Numbered from the stretch's first letter, positions 34,485 through 46,504 are shown. The stretch: 64,000 nucleotides of DNA from Macrotis lagotis (GCF_037893015.1 NC_133666.1:622672148-622736147), one strand, 5' to 3'. The notes: a model not told the origin generated them from the letters alone. Numbers and translations are program-made.

Positions 34485-34900
34485 TGTCACATATGTTCCA
34501 GGCTAAGAGCTATGAAGGGTTAACACGGAAATAGTTATGTGCTTTAACCAGCAAGATGTACTTCAGAGCTTAGATAAGGGAGTAGCTGCATGTCTGAGCT
34601 AAGGAGGTATATTCCCAGGCTCAGCGCATTCTGAGATAATTACCTTCTGCACTCTGTTTATCAAATCACTGTTTGGTCCTCAAAACAATCTTCTCTCTGT
34701 TTATCAGAACACTGTTTGGTTCTCAAAACAATCACCTAAGATATACACAAGGTATGCATGTGAAAAAAATGCTTGCTAAAACGCTTATGTAATTGGTTAT
34801 GTAAATGTAGAGTATAAAAGTATGTATCCTGTGATCAATAAACGAATCAGCTTATGCATCATATTGATGTCGGCCTGAGTTCCCTCCTCCGGACTCAACA
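34485..34900 (+). repeat. 3' LTR of the endogenous retrovirus
   Basis: Colinear with the 5' LTR and shares its U3 direct repeat (34652-34694, 34695-34737), TATA (34813-34820) and AATAAA (34837-34842). It starts at TGTCACAT and lacks the TGTTG terminus of the 5' copy ('ttaaa' is there instead). No polypurine tract precedes it. It also lacks a small 'agatagat'-type stretch present in the 5' LTR. Confidence 0.9.
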
Positions 34901-35022
34901 AACACCCTCACTCAAATCCAATTCATGTGCTTGTCATGACATTTCCTCTCCTGATGTCATGGCCTTCTTTGAGAATGAAGAACAAATATCATCATCATCA
35001 TCATCATCATCATTGGACTGAG

Positions 35023-35912
35023 TCCTTTCAATTCCTCGGGACTTTACTTTTTGATGTTTAGCTTCCAGCAAATTCTTGCAAGGACTCCAACACTCAGATA
35101 CTTTGATAGTATCTTTTGAATCTCAAAATATCATAGTTATCTCAAACACTCTTTACAAGAAGTCAGGAAAAAGGCCTATATTAGCGATAGAAGTAATAAC
35201 ACAGCCATGTCTTTTAAGTTTCAACCTGGATTTGGGTGAAAGTCAATTCAAAAACATACCTCTTGCCACTCAGAGGTCCACAGAAGCTGGGTTTCATCAC
35301 AGCTTCTCCTCTTTGAACACCAAGTTCAGAAGAAAAAGTTTAGACTTGATGTGTGAAAAAAATGTCTAATAATTAGAGCAATGCCAAAGTGAAAAGTGTC
35401 CCCATAAGATTTAGTTGGCTAACTCTCCTTGTGAGACTAAGCAAAGACTGCATGACCACTTATAGAGAGAATCTCAAGGCAGAGTCTGATTCAAGTGTTT
35501 GTTGAACAGTTATAGACCTCCCTATTGCCTTCTAATTCTGAGAACTTTTGAGTATAAGAACCATCCAAAAGTAGAAAAAAAATTGGCCCCCCAATCCTCC
35601 ATGTACTCCCTACTATTATAAATGAAGCTAATATTTACTTCTCAGATAGATAGGGCTAAAACTAGGTGATGTGGCCTGTACTGGGGGGGGGGGGGGTTGG
35701 AGAAAGGGCATCTAGGTATATTGGTTGAAGGGGGAAGGAATGTCTCTTGTGGGGTTCTAAACTGGGCAGATAACAGTATGAGCCAGAGGGGCCCAGTATT
35801 TGGCCATATAGATGGACTATGTTTAATTGGAGTATGAAGGTGGCAGGTAGGGAGGGAAGAGGATTGAGCAATTACTACTTTGGTTCTGAGACTTATGTGC
35901 AATTGTGTTTTA
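35023..35912. other. Intron-like unique DNA
   Basis: No repeat or exon recognised except a G homopolymer at about 35682-35695. It lies between the IgV exon and the candidate membrane exon. Confidence 0.45.
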
Positions 35913-35913
35913 G

Positions 35914-36021
35914 GTGAAGAAACCGTGTCACAGAATTTGCCACCAAAATACTTTTTGCCTGTCATTATGTTTTTGGTGGAGATATATTTATATTTTTTAT
36001 CTGATATGCTGTGAATCCAAG
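35914..36021 (+). pseudogene. Candidate first transmembrane exon of the MOG/BTN-like pseudogene
   Basis: A pyrimidine-rich acceptor (gtgttttag) and a donor (ccaag|gtaatt) bracket 108 bp in phase 1-1, fitting directly after the IgV exon. The frame reads a short polar spacer (EETVSQNLPPKY) then a hydrophobic run (FLPVIMFLVEIYLYFL). It meets TGA at 36012-36014, nine bases before the donor. In MOG the IgV domain is followed directly by a membrane exon of about this size. The link to the IgV exon 5.2 kb upstream is inference from phase, strand and content. Confidence 0.5.
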
Positions 36022-36600
36022 GTAATTATGAGGGGGAAACTGGGGCAAGGGCTTCCTTTCTGACTCATCAGGTATATCTTGTTAGAAAGAGAACAAGGAT
36101 TTTGGACCCCAGAATCTTGGGAGTCTGACTTTTTACTTAGTACCCCATTTACTTGCCAAGGGTTATTTATCCCTTTCTCCTCTTACCCCATGACACTCTA
36201 TGTTTTATGTTCTTCAGTATCCAGTCATAGAACCCATCTCCTCCCACCAATATTTGTAGTTATATGACTCCACCCTATCATCTATTCTGGGGTGCACCTC
36301 TGAAAGGGGCTAGTCCTGTCTATTCATGACTTTCTTTTTACAATCATTCATTCATCATGTTTGTCAATTTATGCAAAGACTTTAATCAGTTTTATGGGAT
36401 TAAAGAAAACTATTTCCTCCCTTTCTCTCAATCCAAATCCTTGCCCCCTCAGTAGGATAGACAAGTTAAAATTCTGAATAAAGATAATCTTTGACTTTTA
36501 GAGCAATTGAAAGAAGTTTAAATTAACCACCATTTTTATAAGCTGGTTTATACTTTGTTTTGTGGTATAGTCTGAAGAAAGAAGTTGATAGTTTCATAAC
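36022..36600. other. Intron-like unique DNA
   Basis: No repeat consensus or exon recognised. A 62-codon chance frame at 36079-36267 has no support. Confidence 0.45.
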
Positions 36601-38560
36601 TTGGGAAAAGCTTTGGTACCTACCTTCAGAGAGCTAACAATCTCTTTGAGAGTTAGGCCTGGATATAAAACTGAGATAAGTACAAAGGGGAGATCTGGGT
36701 AATATACTCTGAGAAATCTGAAGAAGGAAAAGTAAATTTTGCCTGGTGATAGGAAGGGGTCAAGAAAGATGGTAATGAGGAGGTGGACCTTGAGAAGAGT
36801 CTTGAAGGAAAAATGGACTTAGAAGTGGGGGTGGGTTATATATAATTCTTACCTTGTGAATGAAGCAAGGAAAGGTGAGAAGACAGGATGAGTAGAAGAC
36901 TTTATCAAAATTTGTCATAATTGAATCGAAATAAGAAGCATTTATTAAGAATCTACTGTATACTAGACACTGTAGTTGGTACTGGGGATAAAAAAAACAA
37001 AAGGAGAAAATCCTTGCTCTCAAGGAAGTTGCATTCTATCAAGAGTCAAAAATATATCTATAAACCTAAACAAACAAACAAACAAACAAACAAACAAACA
37101 AATAAATAAATAAATACAAGATAATTAGAGAGGTTAGACACCAGCACCTGTTAGATGTCATCCAGAAAGAAGATATATAGAAAGAGATGACTGAACTGAT
37201 ATCTGAAGGAAAAACCTATGGATTCTAAGTAAAATTTAGAAGAGAATGTATTACAAGCAAAGTTGCAGTCTGTGGAAAGGCATGGAGTTGGAAAATTGAT
37301 TGGTAGAACAGTAAGGTGAATAGAGTAGACCTTAGAATGTTTGAAGTTACCTAAATGTGGGGTTTGATGCCAAACAAAAGAGTTTATATTTGATCCTCAA
37401 GGGAACAGAGAGTCACTGAAATTTGCTGTACAGAAAAGAAACATAGCTAGACCTGATCTTTAGCAAAATCACCACAGCAGATAAGTGGACAATTGATTTG
37501 AGAGAGGAGATCTTTGAAAAAAGGATATCAATTGAGAAGTCATTGTAATCATTCAAGCAAGAACTAACTAAAGGTCATTTTAGAAGGTAGCCATGTGAGC
37601 AGAGAAGGAGACTAATAACATTAAAGCCATATTGGAAGTAGAATTAACAAAATTTTGCAAATAATTGCATAATTTGGGTGAGGGAAAGAAAACGGGCTAG
37701 GATTTACATTATAATTTTGAATTTGTTTGCTAGGAAGACTAATAATATTATTGAGATCCTTAGGGCACTTTGAAAGTTAGTTTTATTTTGAGGGTACAAC
37801 AGCAATTTCATATTTAAAGTGGTTAAGTATAAAGTCAATATTAGAAACAGAGGAGAGTAAAGTCATGTCAGGGATAATGGTCTGAAAAAAGTATTTAAAG
37901 ATGAAAAGATGGGAGATCATGGTGAAGATAAAGATTAGATTTAGAAAAAATGAGATACAAAGAAAGAGAGTATGGAAGAAATTTTTGGATGATAGGAGTC
38001 AAGGGTGTAACTATCTGACTGAGTTGGAGTAGAGGAATAAGTCATGGTCCTAGAAGAGATTAAGAGACTGAGAAGCTAAAGTTTTTGAAGGATATCAAGA
38101 CAGAAATAGATATGTTCTTGTATGACAAGATTTTGGAGCAGAAAGAAATACTAGGAGCCAGATACTTTCTCACTGAGAAAGGAAAAATGATCTGGAGACA
38201 AATAGTAAACTGTCAACTAATTGGGTTGTGTATTTAAGATAGAGTGAACCTCAAAGGAAGAAAGGGTTACTGAGTGATAACAATAGAAATAGAGTCTGGA
38301 GATGAAAATGGAAGTGAATAGCTTTCTGTGACCCTCTCAAAGACTACTGTGTTGAGGGACATGAGCAAAGGCAAAACAAATCAACAAATATTGGAAAGGA
38401 TAAAGTATCCCTGAGCGGCAACCAAGTCTCACTGAGTATCAAAAAATGAAAGTAGAAGGAATAAGAGAGAGAAAGGTCTAAAATGAAAGTAATTTTGTGA
38501 ATTATTTAAGGAGGAGGAAGCAAGGAAGAGATTTAAAATTAAGGACTGTTTGTTAAAAAA
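36601..38560. repeat. Old L2-derived sequence, strongly diverged
   Basis: 'ggaaggggtcaagaaagat' and 'gaccttgagaagagtcttga' at 36.75-36.81 kb, an L2-type end at 36925-37040 ('aagcatttattaagaatcta' … 'ccttgctctcaaggaagttg'), and L2 3' words to about 37500 ('ggcatggagttgg', 'gagtttatatttgatcc', 'cagagagtcactgaaa'). From 37600 to 38560 it is purine-rich with no family I can name. Confidence 0.5.
37069..37115. repeat. (AAAC)n/(AAAT)n simple repeat
   Basis: About eight AAAC units run into four AAAT units. Confidence 0.95.
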
Positions 38561-39398
38561 TTGGAATGGGGTGGGGGGCGAAGCCAAGATGACAGTGTGA
38601 AGGCAGCATTTCCTGGGAACTCCTTACCCTCCAAAGTCCAAAAGTCAACAAATTTTGACTCTAGCCAAAATTTAGAGGGGCAGAATCCACCCAGAAAGAC
38701 TGAGTGATAAATTTTCCCAGTGCAAGATAACTTAGAAGTTCCATGGGAAAGCTGTGTTTCACCAGGACAGGGTTGGAAAAAAGCCGTGACTTCAGCACAG
38801 CACAGCACAGCCCAGCCTAGAAATAACTGGCAACAGCTTGAAAGGGTAGTGAGAGAATTCTGCTGCACCTGGATGAGTGTAGAGTGAGGAGCACAAATCG
38901 CAGAAATTGCAGAGAGAATCAGGAGAAAGTAGCCTGTACCCCAACAGATAGTAAGGGAAGTTGGCAGAGATTTCTCTACTCCCCCTTGGGGTAGAACTCT
39001 ACTGTTTGCCTACACTCAGATCCAAGTTGCAGTTTGGGCTTCCATACTAAGTAACCAAGCTGGATCCCTACTTATAGTTCCAGGGCAGAGGGAAGTTATA
39101 GGGGGGCCATCTACATATCAAAGCATAGGCAAGAGAGCATAAAACATTGGAGTTATAAAGGTCTCAGAGGGATGACCCCCTCCAAAAAAACCCACCCAAA
39201 GCCTTGGAAATGCTGTCTTGGGCTGAGGAAATGAGTAAACAACAGAAAAAGAAGAATCTGATCATAGAGAATTACTTTGTTCCATGGAAGTTCAAAACAC
39301 ATACTTAGATGATGACAAATCAAAGCTTCCATATCCAAAACCTCCAAGAGAAATAGAAAATGGGCTCAGACAATGTATGAGCTCAAAAAAGACTTTGG

Positions 39399-39545
39399 GG
39401 GTGGCTAGGTGGCACAGCGGATAGAGCACAGGCCCTAGAGTCAGGAGTTCAAATCTGGCCTCAGATACTTAATAATTACCTAGCTGTGTGGCCTTGGGCA
39501 AGGCACAAAACTCCATTTGCCTTGCAAAATCCTTTAAAAAAAAGA
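39399..39545 (+). mobile_element. WSINE1-type SINE in HAL1 copy E ORF1
   Basis: 'ggggtggctaggtggcacag', 'aggccctagagtcaggagtt', 'aataattacctagctgtgtg' and 'ccttgcaaaatcctttaaaa', within ORF1 just before the coiled-coil segment. Confidence 0.9.
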
Positions 39546-40574
39546 CTTTGAAAAGCAATTAAGGGAGGTGGAGGAAAAATTGGGAGGAGAAATGAGAGCA
39601 ATGCAGAAAAATCATGAAAACCAAATCAAGAGCTTGGTGAAAGATATACAAAAAAAAAATACTGAAGAAAATAATATGTTAAAAACCAGTTTAGGCCTAA
39701 TGGAAAAAGCAAAACAAAACACAAATGAGGAGAAGAATGCCTTAAAAAGCAGAATTGGCCAGCTGGAAAAGGAGATAAAAAAATACTCTCTGAAGAAAAT
39801 AACTCCTTCAAATGCAGAATGGAACTAGAGGAAGAAACAATAAACCAGGAAGAAATAAATCTCTTCCAAAAAACCCCCCAAATTAGAAGACAATGTGAAA
39901 TATCTCATTGGAAAAACAACTGACCTTGAAAACAGATCCAGAAGAAATAATTTAAAAAATTATTGGGCTATCTGAAAGCCATGATCAGGAGATGAGCCTA
40001 GACCTCATTTTTAAAGAAATAATACAGCAAAATTGCCCTGAGATCCTAGAAGCAGAGGGTAAACTAGAAATTGAGAGAATTCACCAGTCACCTTCTGAAA
40101 GGGATCCCAAAAGAAAAACTTCCAGGAATATTATAACCAAATTCCAAAACTCCCAAATCAAAGAGAAAATTCTAAAAGCTGCCAGAAACAAACAATTCAA
40201 CTACCATAACTCCATAGTCAGGATTACATAATATATGGCATCATCTACATTAAGGGCTCATAGGGACTGGAATATGATATTCTGGAAAGCAAAAGATCTT
40301 GGTTTGCAACTGAGAATCAACTACCCAGCAAAACTGAACATCCCCTTTCAGGGGAAAAGATGGATTTCAATGAAACAGGAGAGTTTCAAACTTTCCTACT
40401 GAAACAACTAGAGCTGAACAGAAAGTTTGATCTCCAAGTACAGGACTCTGGTAAACCATAGAGAGGGTGGAAGAGAAGAACTATGAGGAACTTGATATTG
40501 AACTGTTTGTATTCCTGCATGGGAAGAAGATATTGATAACTCATATGAACTTTCTCATTTATAAGAGCTGTTAG

Positions 40575-43500
40575 TGGGTGGAGCCAAGATGGTGACAAGA
40601 GAGGATTGTCTCTTAGGCGCTCTCTCATAAAACTTACAAACTAAGGACTCTAACTAAATGTTCAAGAGACAGAACCCACAGAGAGACCCAGTGAGGCAGT
40701 TCTCCTACTCAAGGTAACCTGGAAAAGAGCAGAAAGGCTCTGCTCCCTGGAGTTGGAGTGGTGGCCTGCCAGAGGGGTGGCCCACCAGAATGAAAGAACT
40801 TCAGCCTCCTGGAGGCAGCTGCAGGGTGCTGGGAGCCGGGGCTCACAGCATTGGGGGAGTTTCCTGACCTACAGCCCAAGGAACACTGAGCACAACTTGG
40901 GGGAAAAGCGGGGAACCTTTACCAGAGCGAGCACGTGAAGCCCAGCCCTCAGGGTACACAGTGAGCAGTGTGGCCAAGTAAGTCCAGATCCAGGAAACAG
41001 AAGCAGGCAGAGCTGGTAAGCAGGAGCCCCCAAGGCATGAGCCCACTGAACCTAGGGAGGGGAGTGGAGACAGAATGCCGAGCTCTGCTGCTGGAACAGG
41101 ACTCTGGTGTTCAGATCCTGATCGAAGTCTAGGTGCCCCCAAAGAACATCAGGCCCCCCCCACCTCAACCCTGTGGCAGAGGGAGGCGCTTATGGTCATT
41201 CACAGACCAGGAGGGAGGACAGAGCCTCACACACTGAGACCCTTGTGGGAGTGTCCCAAAAGCTCAGGAAGCACCCCAAAACCAGGCCCAGGCTGGGAAA
41301 ATGAGCAAGCAAAGAAACAAAAGGAAGACTATTGAGAAATATTTTGCAAATGAGCCCAAGAAGGATCAAAATACTCAGTCTGAAGATGAGGAAGCACAAG
41401 CTCCTGCATCTAAAGATTCCAAGAAAAACAGAAATTGGGCTCAGGCTATGACAGAGCTCAAAAAAGACTTTGAAAATCAAATGAGGGAGTTAGAAGAAAA
41501 ACTGGGAAAAGAAAGGAGAGGGATGCAGGAAAAACATGAAAATGAAGTCAGCAGCTTGGTCAAGGAAATCCAAAAAAATGCTGAAGAAAATAGCATGCTA
41601 AAAACTAGCTTAGGTCAAATGGATAGAAAAGTTCAAAAAGTTATTGAGGAGAAGAATGCTTTATAAAGCAAAATTGGCCAGATAGAAAAAGAGATAAGAA
41701 AACTCTCTGAGGAGAACAAATCCTTCAGACAAAGAATAGAATTCAGGGAGATTGATGAATTTAACAGAAATCAGGAATCAATACTTCAAAAACAAAAAAT
41801 GAAAGATTAGAAGAAAATGTGAAATATCTCATTGAAAAAACAACTGATATGGAAAACAGACTTAGGAAAGATAATTTAAAAATTATTGGAATACCTGAAA
41901 GTCATGATCAGGAAAAGAGTCTTGACATCATTTTCAAAGAATTACTACAGGAAAATTGCCCTGGTATTCTAGAAGCAGAGGGCAAAATAGAAATGGAGAG
42001 AATCCACCGATCCCCCAGAGAAAGAGATCCCAAAAAACCAACCCCTAGGAATATTATAGCCAAGTTCCAGAACTCCCAAGTCAAAGAGAAAATATTATAA
42101 GCAGCCAGAAGGACACAGTTCAGATATCGTGGAGCTGCACTCATGATCACACAGGACTTAGCAGCAGCTACATTGGAAGCTCGTAGGGCTTGGAATACAA
42201 TATACTGGAAGACAAAAGAGCTTAGAATGCACCCAAGAATGAACTACCCAGCAAGGCTGAATGTCCTCTTCCAGGGAAAAAAGATGGACTTTCAATGAAC
42301 CAGGGGAATTTCAAATGTTCCTTTTGGAATGGCCAGAGCTGAACAGAAGGTTTGATCTTCAGATACAGGACTCCGGTGAAGCATGGAGATTGGGGGAGAG
42401 GGGGGAAATATGAGGGACTTAATGAGGATGAACTGCATGTATTCCTGCATAGAAAAATGACACTGATAATACTCATATGAACCTTCTCAGTTAATAGAGC
42501 ATGTAGAAAGAGCTTTTATAGTTGAAGCAAAGGAGAAAGCTGAACTCGAAGATAAAATATGGTGTAAAAATGGAGTCAATAGAAAAAAAGGGAAATGGAA
42601 TGAGAGAAAGAAAAAGGAGAGGGGGAATAGTCCAAGATATTTCACATAAGATTTTTTTTATTACGATGAGCTATTGCAATGATATGGAAGTGGGGAGGCA
42701 AGGGGGAATGAGGGAACCTTTGCTTTCATCAGAGATGGCTAGGAGAGGAAACAGCATATATACTCAATGGGGTATAGACATCTGGAGTAAGAAGGAGGGG
42801 GGGGGGAGCAGGGGGAAGGGGTAGGGATGTGAATAAAGGAGGAGAGGATGGACCATGGGGGGAGAGTGGCCAGATATAACACATTTTCTTGCTTACTTCT
42901 TGTGAGGGGCTGGGATTGGAAGGCCTGCCCAGGACCACAGGGCCAGGTGGATTCTGGGCCTAAGGGGTGTTATGGGGGCTCAAGGCTTCTTGGCCCCAGG
43001 ACCAGGGATCTGTCTGCTGCACCACTCAGCGACCCTACAGCAGAGTCAGAGTGAAAGGAGAGAGAAAATAGAGTACATGGTAGTGGAGAAATAAGAAAGG
43101 AGGGAGTTGTGATCAGCAATGGCAATTGTGGAAAAATATGGAAATAACTTTTGTGATGGACTTATCATAGAGAATGAGATCCACCCATGACAGAGTTGTT
43201 GGTGTTGGAGCAAAGACTCAAGCACATTTTTTGTTATTGTTATTTGGGGGAGGGTGCAGGGCACGTGGGGCTGGGTGGATCGCCTGGGGCCACATAGCTG
43301 GGTGATCTTTGGGTGTCTGGGGCCGGATTTGGACCCAGGTGCTCCTGGCTCAAGGGCCAGTGCTCTGTCTGCCACCCAGCCACCCCTACTATTGTTGCTA
43401 TTTTGTTTTATTTTGGGTCTTTTTTTCCTTTCCTTTTTTTGGTTTTTGCAGGGCAGTGGGGATCGGGTGGCTTGCATGTCACAGGGCTGGGTGATTGTTG

Positions 43501-43775
43501 GGTTTACGAGGCTGGATGTGGATTCAGGTGCTCATGGCTCCAGGGCTGTTGCTTCGTCCATTGCGCCACCTGGCCATACCTACAATTATTACTATTATTT
43601 TTTTTATTTTAATTTTTTTCTCTCCCCTTTACTTTTTTCCCCCAAGCAAGTCTATCTATATTCATGGGGGAGGAGGGGTATTTTGTTTACTTGTAAACAA
43701 GAATATTTTATTAATGTAAAAAAATTGTACAAAATGAGCATAAAAAATAAATTAAAAAATAAAAATAAAAATAAA
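40575..43775 (+). mobile_element. HAL1 copy A, full length, with three antisense SINE modules
   Basis: Starts 'tgggtggagccaagatggtg' right after the 9-bp target repeat. GC-rich 5' UTR (to about 41300), ORF1 41301-42415, 3' region with SINE modules at 42899-43040, 43244-43388 and 43440-43581, A-rich tail 43740-43775. There is no ORF2 between ORF1 and the tail, so it must move with proteins from elsewhere, presumably L1. ORF1 is disabled: TAA at 41664-41666, a frameshift near 41790, TAA at 42098-42100. Confidence 0.85.
41301..42415 (+). pseudogene. HAL1 copy A ORF1, broken
   Basis: L1 ORF1p-type protein: basic start MSKQRNKRKTIEKYF, acidic DEEAQAPASK segment, long coiled coil, then RRM-like core (…KIIGIPESHDQEKSL…) and C-terminal domain. 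It is nearly identical to the intact ORF1 at 56458, but a stop in the coiled coil (41664), a frameshift at the A-run near 41790 and a stop at 42098 remove function. Confidence 0.85.
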
Positions 43776-45870
43776 AAGCAGAACTGGTTAGATGAAAAAA
43801 GAGATAAGAAAGCTGAGGAAAATAATTCCTTCAGACAAAGAATAGAACTCAGAGAGATCGATGAATTTATAAGAAATCGGGACTCAATACTTCAAAACCA
43901 AAAGAATGAAAAATTAGAAGAAAATGTGAAACATCTCATTGAAAAAAAAACAACTGATATGATAAACAGATTTAGGAAACATAATTTTAAAATTTTTGGA
44001 ATACCTGAAAGTCATGATCAGGAAAAGAGCCTTGACATCAATTTCAAAGAATTATTACAGGAAAATTGCCCTGATATCCTAGAAGCAGAGGGCAAAATAG
44101 AAATGGAGAGAATCCACCGATCCCCCCCCGAGAAAGAGATCCCAAAAAACCAACCCGCAGGAATATTATATCCAAGTTCCAGAACTCCCAAGTCAAAGAG
44201 AAAATATTACAAGCAGCCAGAAGTACACAATTCAAATACCGTGGAGCTGCAGTCAGGATCACACAGGACTTAGCAGCAACTAGATTAAAAACTTGTCAGG
44301 CTTGGAATATAATATACCAGAAGGCAAAAGAGCTTAGAATGCAACTGAGAATCAGCTACCCAGAAAAACTGAATGTCTTCTTCCAGGGAAAAAGATGGAC
44401 TTTCAATGAACTAGAGGAATTTCAAATGTTCCTGTTGGAATGGCCAGAGCTGAACAGAAGGTTTGATTTTCAAATACAGGACTCAGGTGAATCATAGAGA
44501 TTGGAGGAGAATGGGAAAATATAAGGGACTTAATGATTATGAACTGCATGTATTCCTATATAGAAAAATGACACTGATAATACTCATATGAGTTAACAGA
44601 GCAGGTAGAAGGAGAGTCTATAGATGAAGCACAGGAGAAAGCTGAATTGAAGATAAAATATGGTGTAAAAATGGAGTCAATAGATAAAAGGGAAATGTAA
44701 TGGGAGAACGAAAAAGGAGAGGGGGAATAGGCCAAGATATTTCATATAATAAGATTTTTCCTTATTCCAATGAGCTATTGCAATGATATGGAAGGGGGGA
44801 AGGCAAGGGGGAATGAGGGAATCTTTGCTCTCATCAGAGGTGGCTAGGAGAGGAAACAGCATATACACTCAATAGGGTATAGACATCTGGAGTAAGAAGG
44901 AGGGGGGGACAGGGGGAAGGGGTGGGGATGTGAATGAAGGAGGAGAGGATGGACCATGGGGGGAGAGTGGTCAGATATAACACATTTTCTTTTTTACTTC
45001 TTGGAAGTGGCTGGGATTGGAAGGCCTGTCTGAGACCATAGGGCCAGGTGGATGCTGGGCCTAAGGGGTAGTATGGGGGCTCAGGGCCTCTTGGCCCCAG
45101 AGCCAGGGACCTGTCTGCTGTGCCACTCAGCTACCCTAGCAGAGTCATAGTGAAAGGAGAGAGAAAATATAGTATATGGTAGTGGAGAAATATGAAAGGA
45201 GGGAGTTGCAATCAGTAATGGCAACGGTGGAAAAATATAGAAGTAACTTTTGTGATGGACTTATCATCAAGAATGTGATCTACCCACAACAGAGTTGGTA
45301 GTGTTGGAACACAGACTGAAGCACATTTTTTATTATTATTATTTGGGGGGGGGGTGTGCAAGGCAAATGGGGCTGGGTGGCCTGCCTGGGGCCGCATAGC
45401 AGGATGATTGTTGGGTGTCTGAGGCCAGATTTGGACCTGGGTGCTCCTGGCTCAAGGGCCAGTGCTCTGTCCACCACCCAGCCACCCCTACTATTATTAC
45501 TATTTTATGTTATTTTGGGTCTTTTTTTTTCTTTTTTTGTTTTTTGCAGGGCAGTGGGGTTCTGGTGACTTGCATGTCACATAGCTGGGTGATTGTTGGG
45601 TGTATGGGGCCGGATATGGGCTCCAGTGCTTCTGACTCCAGGGCTGGTGCTCTGTCCACTACACCACCTGGCCATACCTACAATTATTACTATTATTTTT
45701 TTAATTTTAATTTTAATTTTTTTCTCTCCCCTTTACTTTATCACTCAAGCGAGTCTATATTTTTTTGGGGGGAGGGGGTATTTTATTTACTCTTAAACAA
45801 GAATATTTTATTAATGTATAAAAAACATTATTTGTACAAAATGAGAATAAATAAAGATTAAATTTTAAAA
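43776..45870 (+). mobile_element. HAL1 copy A2, 5'-truncated, head-to-tail behind copy A
   Basis: Begins in ORF1 at the coiled coil ('aaaagcagaactggttagat') directly after the A-rich tail of copy A. It carries a broken ORF1 to about 44500 and the same 3' region with three SINE modules (44998-45137, 45343-45490, 45537-45680). It ends in an A-rich tail at 45840-45870. Both A and A2 lie inside one pair of target repeats. It is more diverged than copy B in ORF1. Confidence 0.82.
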
Positions 45871-46504
45871 AGCCGTTAGAAGGAGCATATATATAGTCGG
45901 GACATAGGAAGGAGCAGAATATAATGGTATAATAAAGTAAAAAGATGGAGTCAATGGGTGATAAAGGAAAGTACTTGGAGGAAGGGAAAGGAGATGAAGA
46001 AGAAAAAGCTAAGAAATTTCACATAAGAGTCAAGAAAAAGCTTTTTCAATGGAATGGAAAGGGGGAACGCAAGGGGGAATGAGTGAGCCTTCATTCTCAT
46101 CAGAAATGGCTCAGAGAGGAAACAACATACACATTTATTAGGGTGAGAAAATCTATCTTCCCCTAGAGAAAAAAATGAGAAGAAAGGGATAGATAGAATG
46201 GGGGGGATGGAAGAGGGGGATAGGTGATAAAAGAGAGGGAAGATTGAGAGAGAAGGTTCTCAGATACAAAACACTTGGACAGGGCCAGGATGAAAGAAGA
46301 GAGAGAATAGAATAAAAGAGAGTGGGGAGGAATAGAGTGGAAGTACAGCTATTAATAGCAACTGAGGGAAAAATATTGAAGCAACTTCTCTGGTGGACTT
46401 ATGATAAAGAAAGCAATTCACCCCAGAGACAGAGACAGAGCCATTGGAATCTGAACACAGACTGAAGTACATTTTTTTTTCTGTCTATTAAGGTTTCTTA
46501 TCTC

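Larger units (their letters stand above)
31321..34906 (+). mobile_element. Defective endogenous retrovirus with paired LTRs and tRNA-Trp-type primer site
   Basis: A 3.57-kb provirus: 5' LTR 31327-31755, primer binding site, gag-like frame, a GC-rich block, integrase remnants, env remnant, 3' LTR to 34900. The 6-bp repeat AACACC at 31321-31326 and 34901-34906 is its target duplication. The two LTRs differ at about a dozen positions plus one small indel by eye (near 3%), so the insertion is moderately young. Protease, reverse transcriptase and the integrase catalytic core are missing, so it is not autonomous. A 6-bp duplication, Trp primer and env type point toward an alpha/beta-like (class II) retrovirus. 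Confidence 0.9.
31089..35022 (+). mobile_element. Long tRNA-type SINE with (ATC)n tail, split by an endogenous retrovirus
   Basis: The SINE head 'gaagctaggtggtgcattgg' starts at about 31101. The body runs to 31326, resumes at 34907 after the provirus, and ends in (ATC)n at 34987-35010. A 12-bp direct repeat CATTGGACTGAG flanks it exactly (31089-31100 and 35011-35022), proving one insertion event before the retrovirus arrived. Confidence 0.88.
38563..46500 (+). mobile_element. Old HAL1 copy E, split by 5.3 kb of younger HAL1
   Basis: The 5' end ('ggcgaagccaagatgacag') is near 38573, with 5' UTR to about 39228. Broken ORF1 from 39230 (MSKQQKKKNLIIENYF…) runs to 40490, and the 3' region resumes at 45880-46500. 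A SINE sits at 39399-39545. The break carries a near-perfect 9-bp repeat, AGCTGTTAG at 40566-40574 and AGCCGTTAG at 45871-45879. No SINE module is seen in its 3' region, so it is of the old type. Confidence 0.78.

Noticed and set aside
34987..35010. (ATC)n as an independent microsatellite
   Set aside because: It is the tail of the SINE, proven by the 12-bp target repeat immediately after it.
43254..44273. A 339-codon open frame on the plus strand
   Set aside because: It runs through SINE modules, the A-tail of HAL1 copy A and into the ORF1 of copy A2. It is a chance fusion of repeat frames. Only its C-terminal part is ORF1.
45415..45861. A 148-codon frame with Trp/Cys-rich start
   Set aside because: It lies entirely in HAL1 copy A2's SINE modules and T-rich spacer. 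The same frame appears in other copies without codon conservation.
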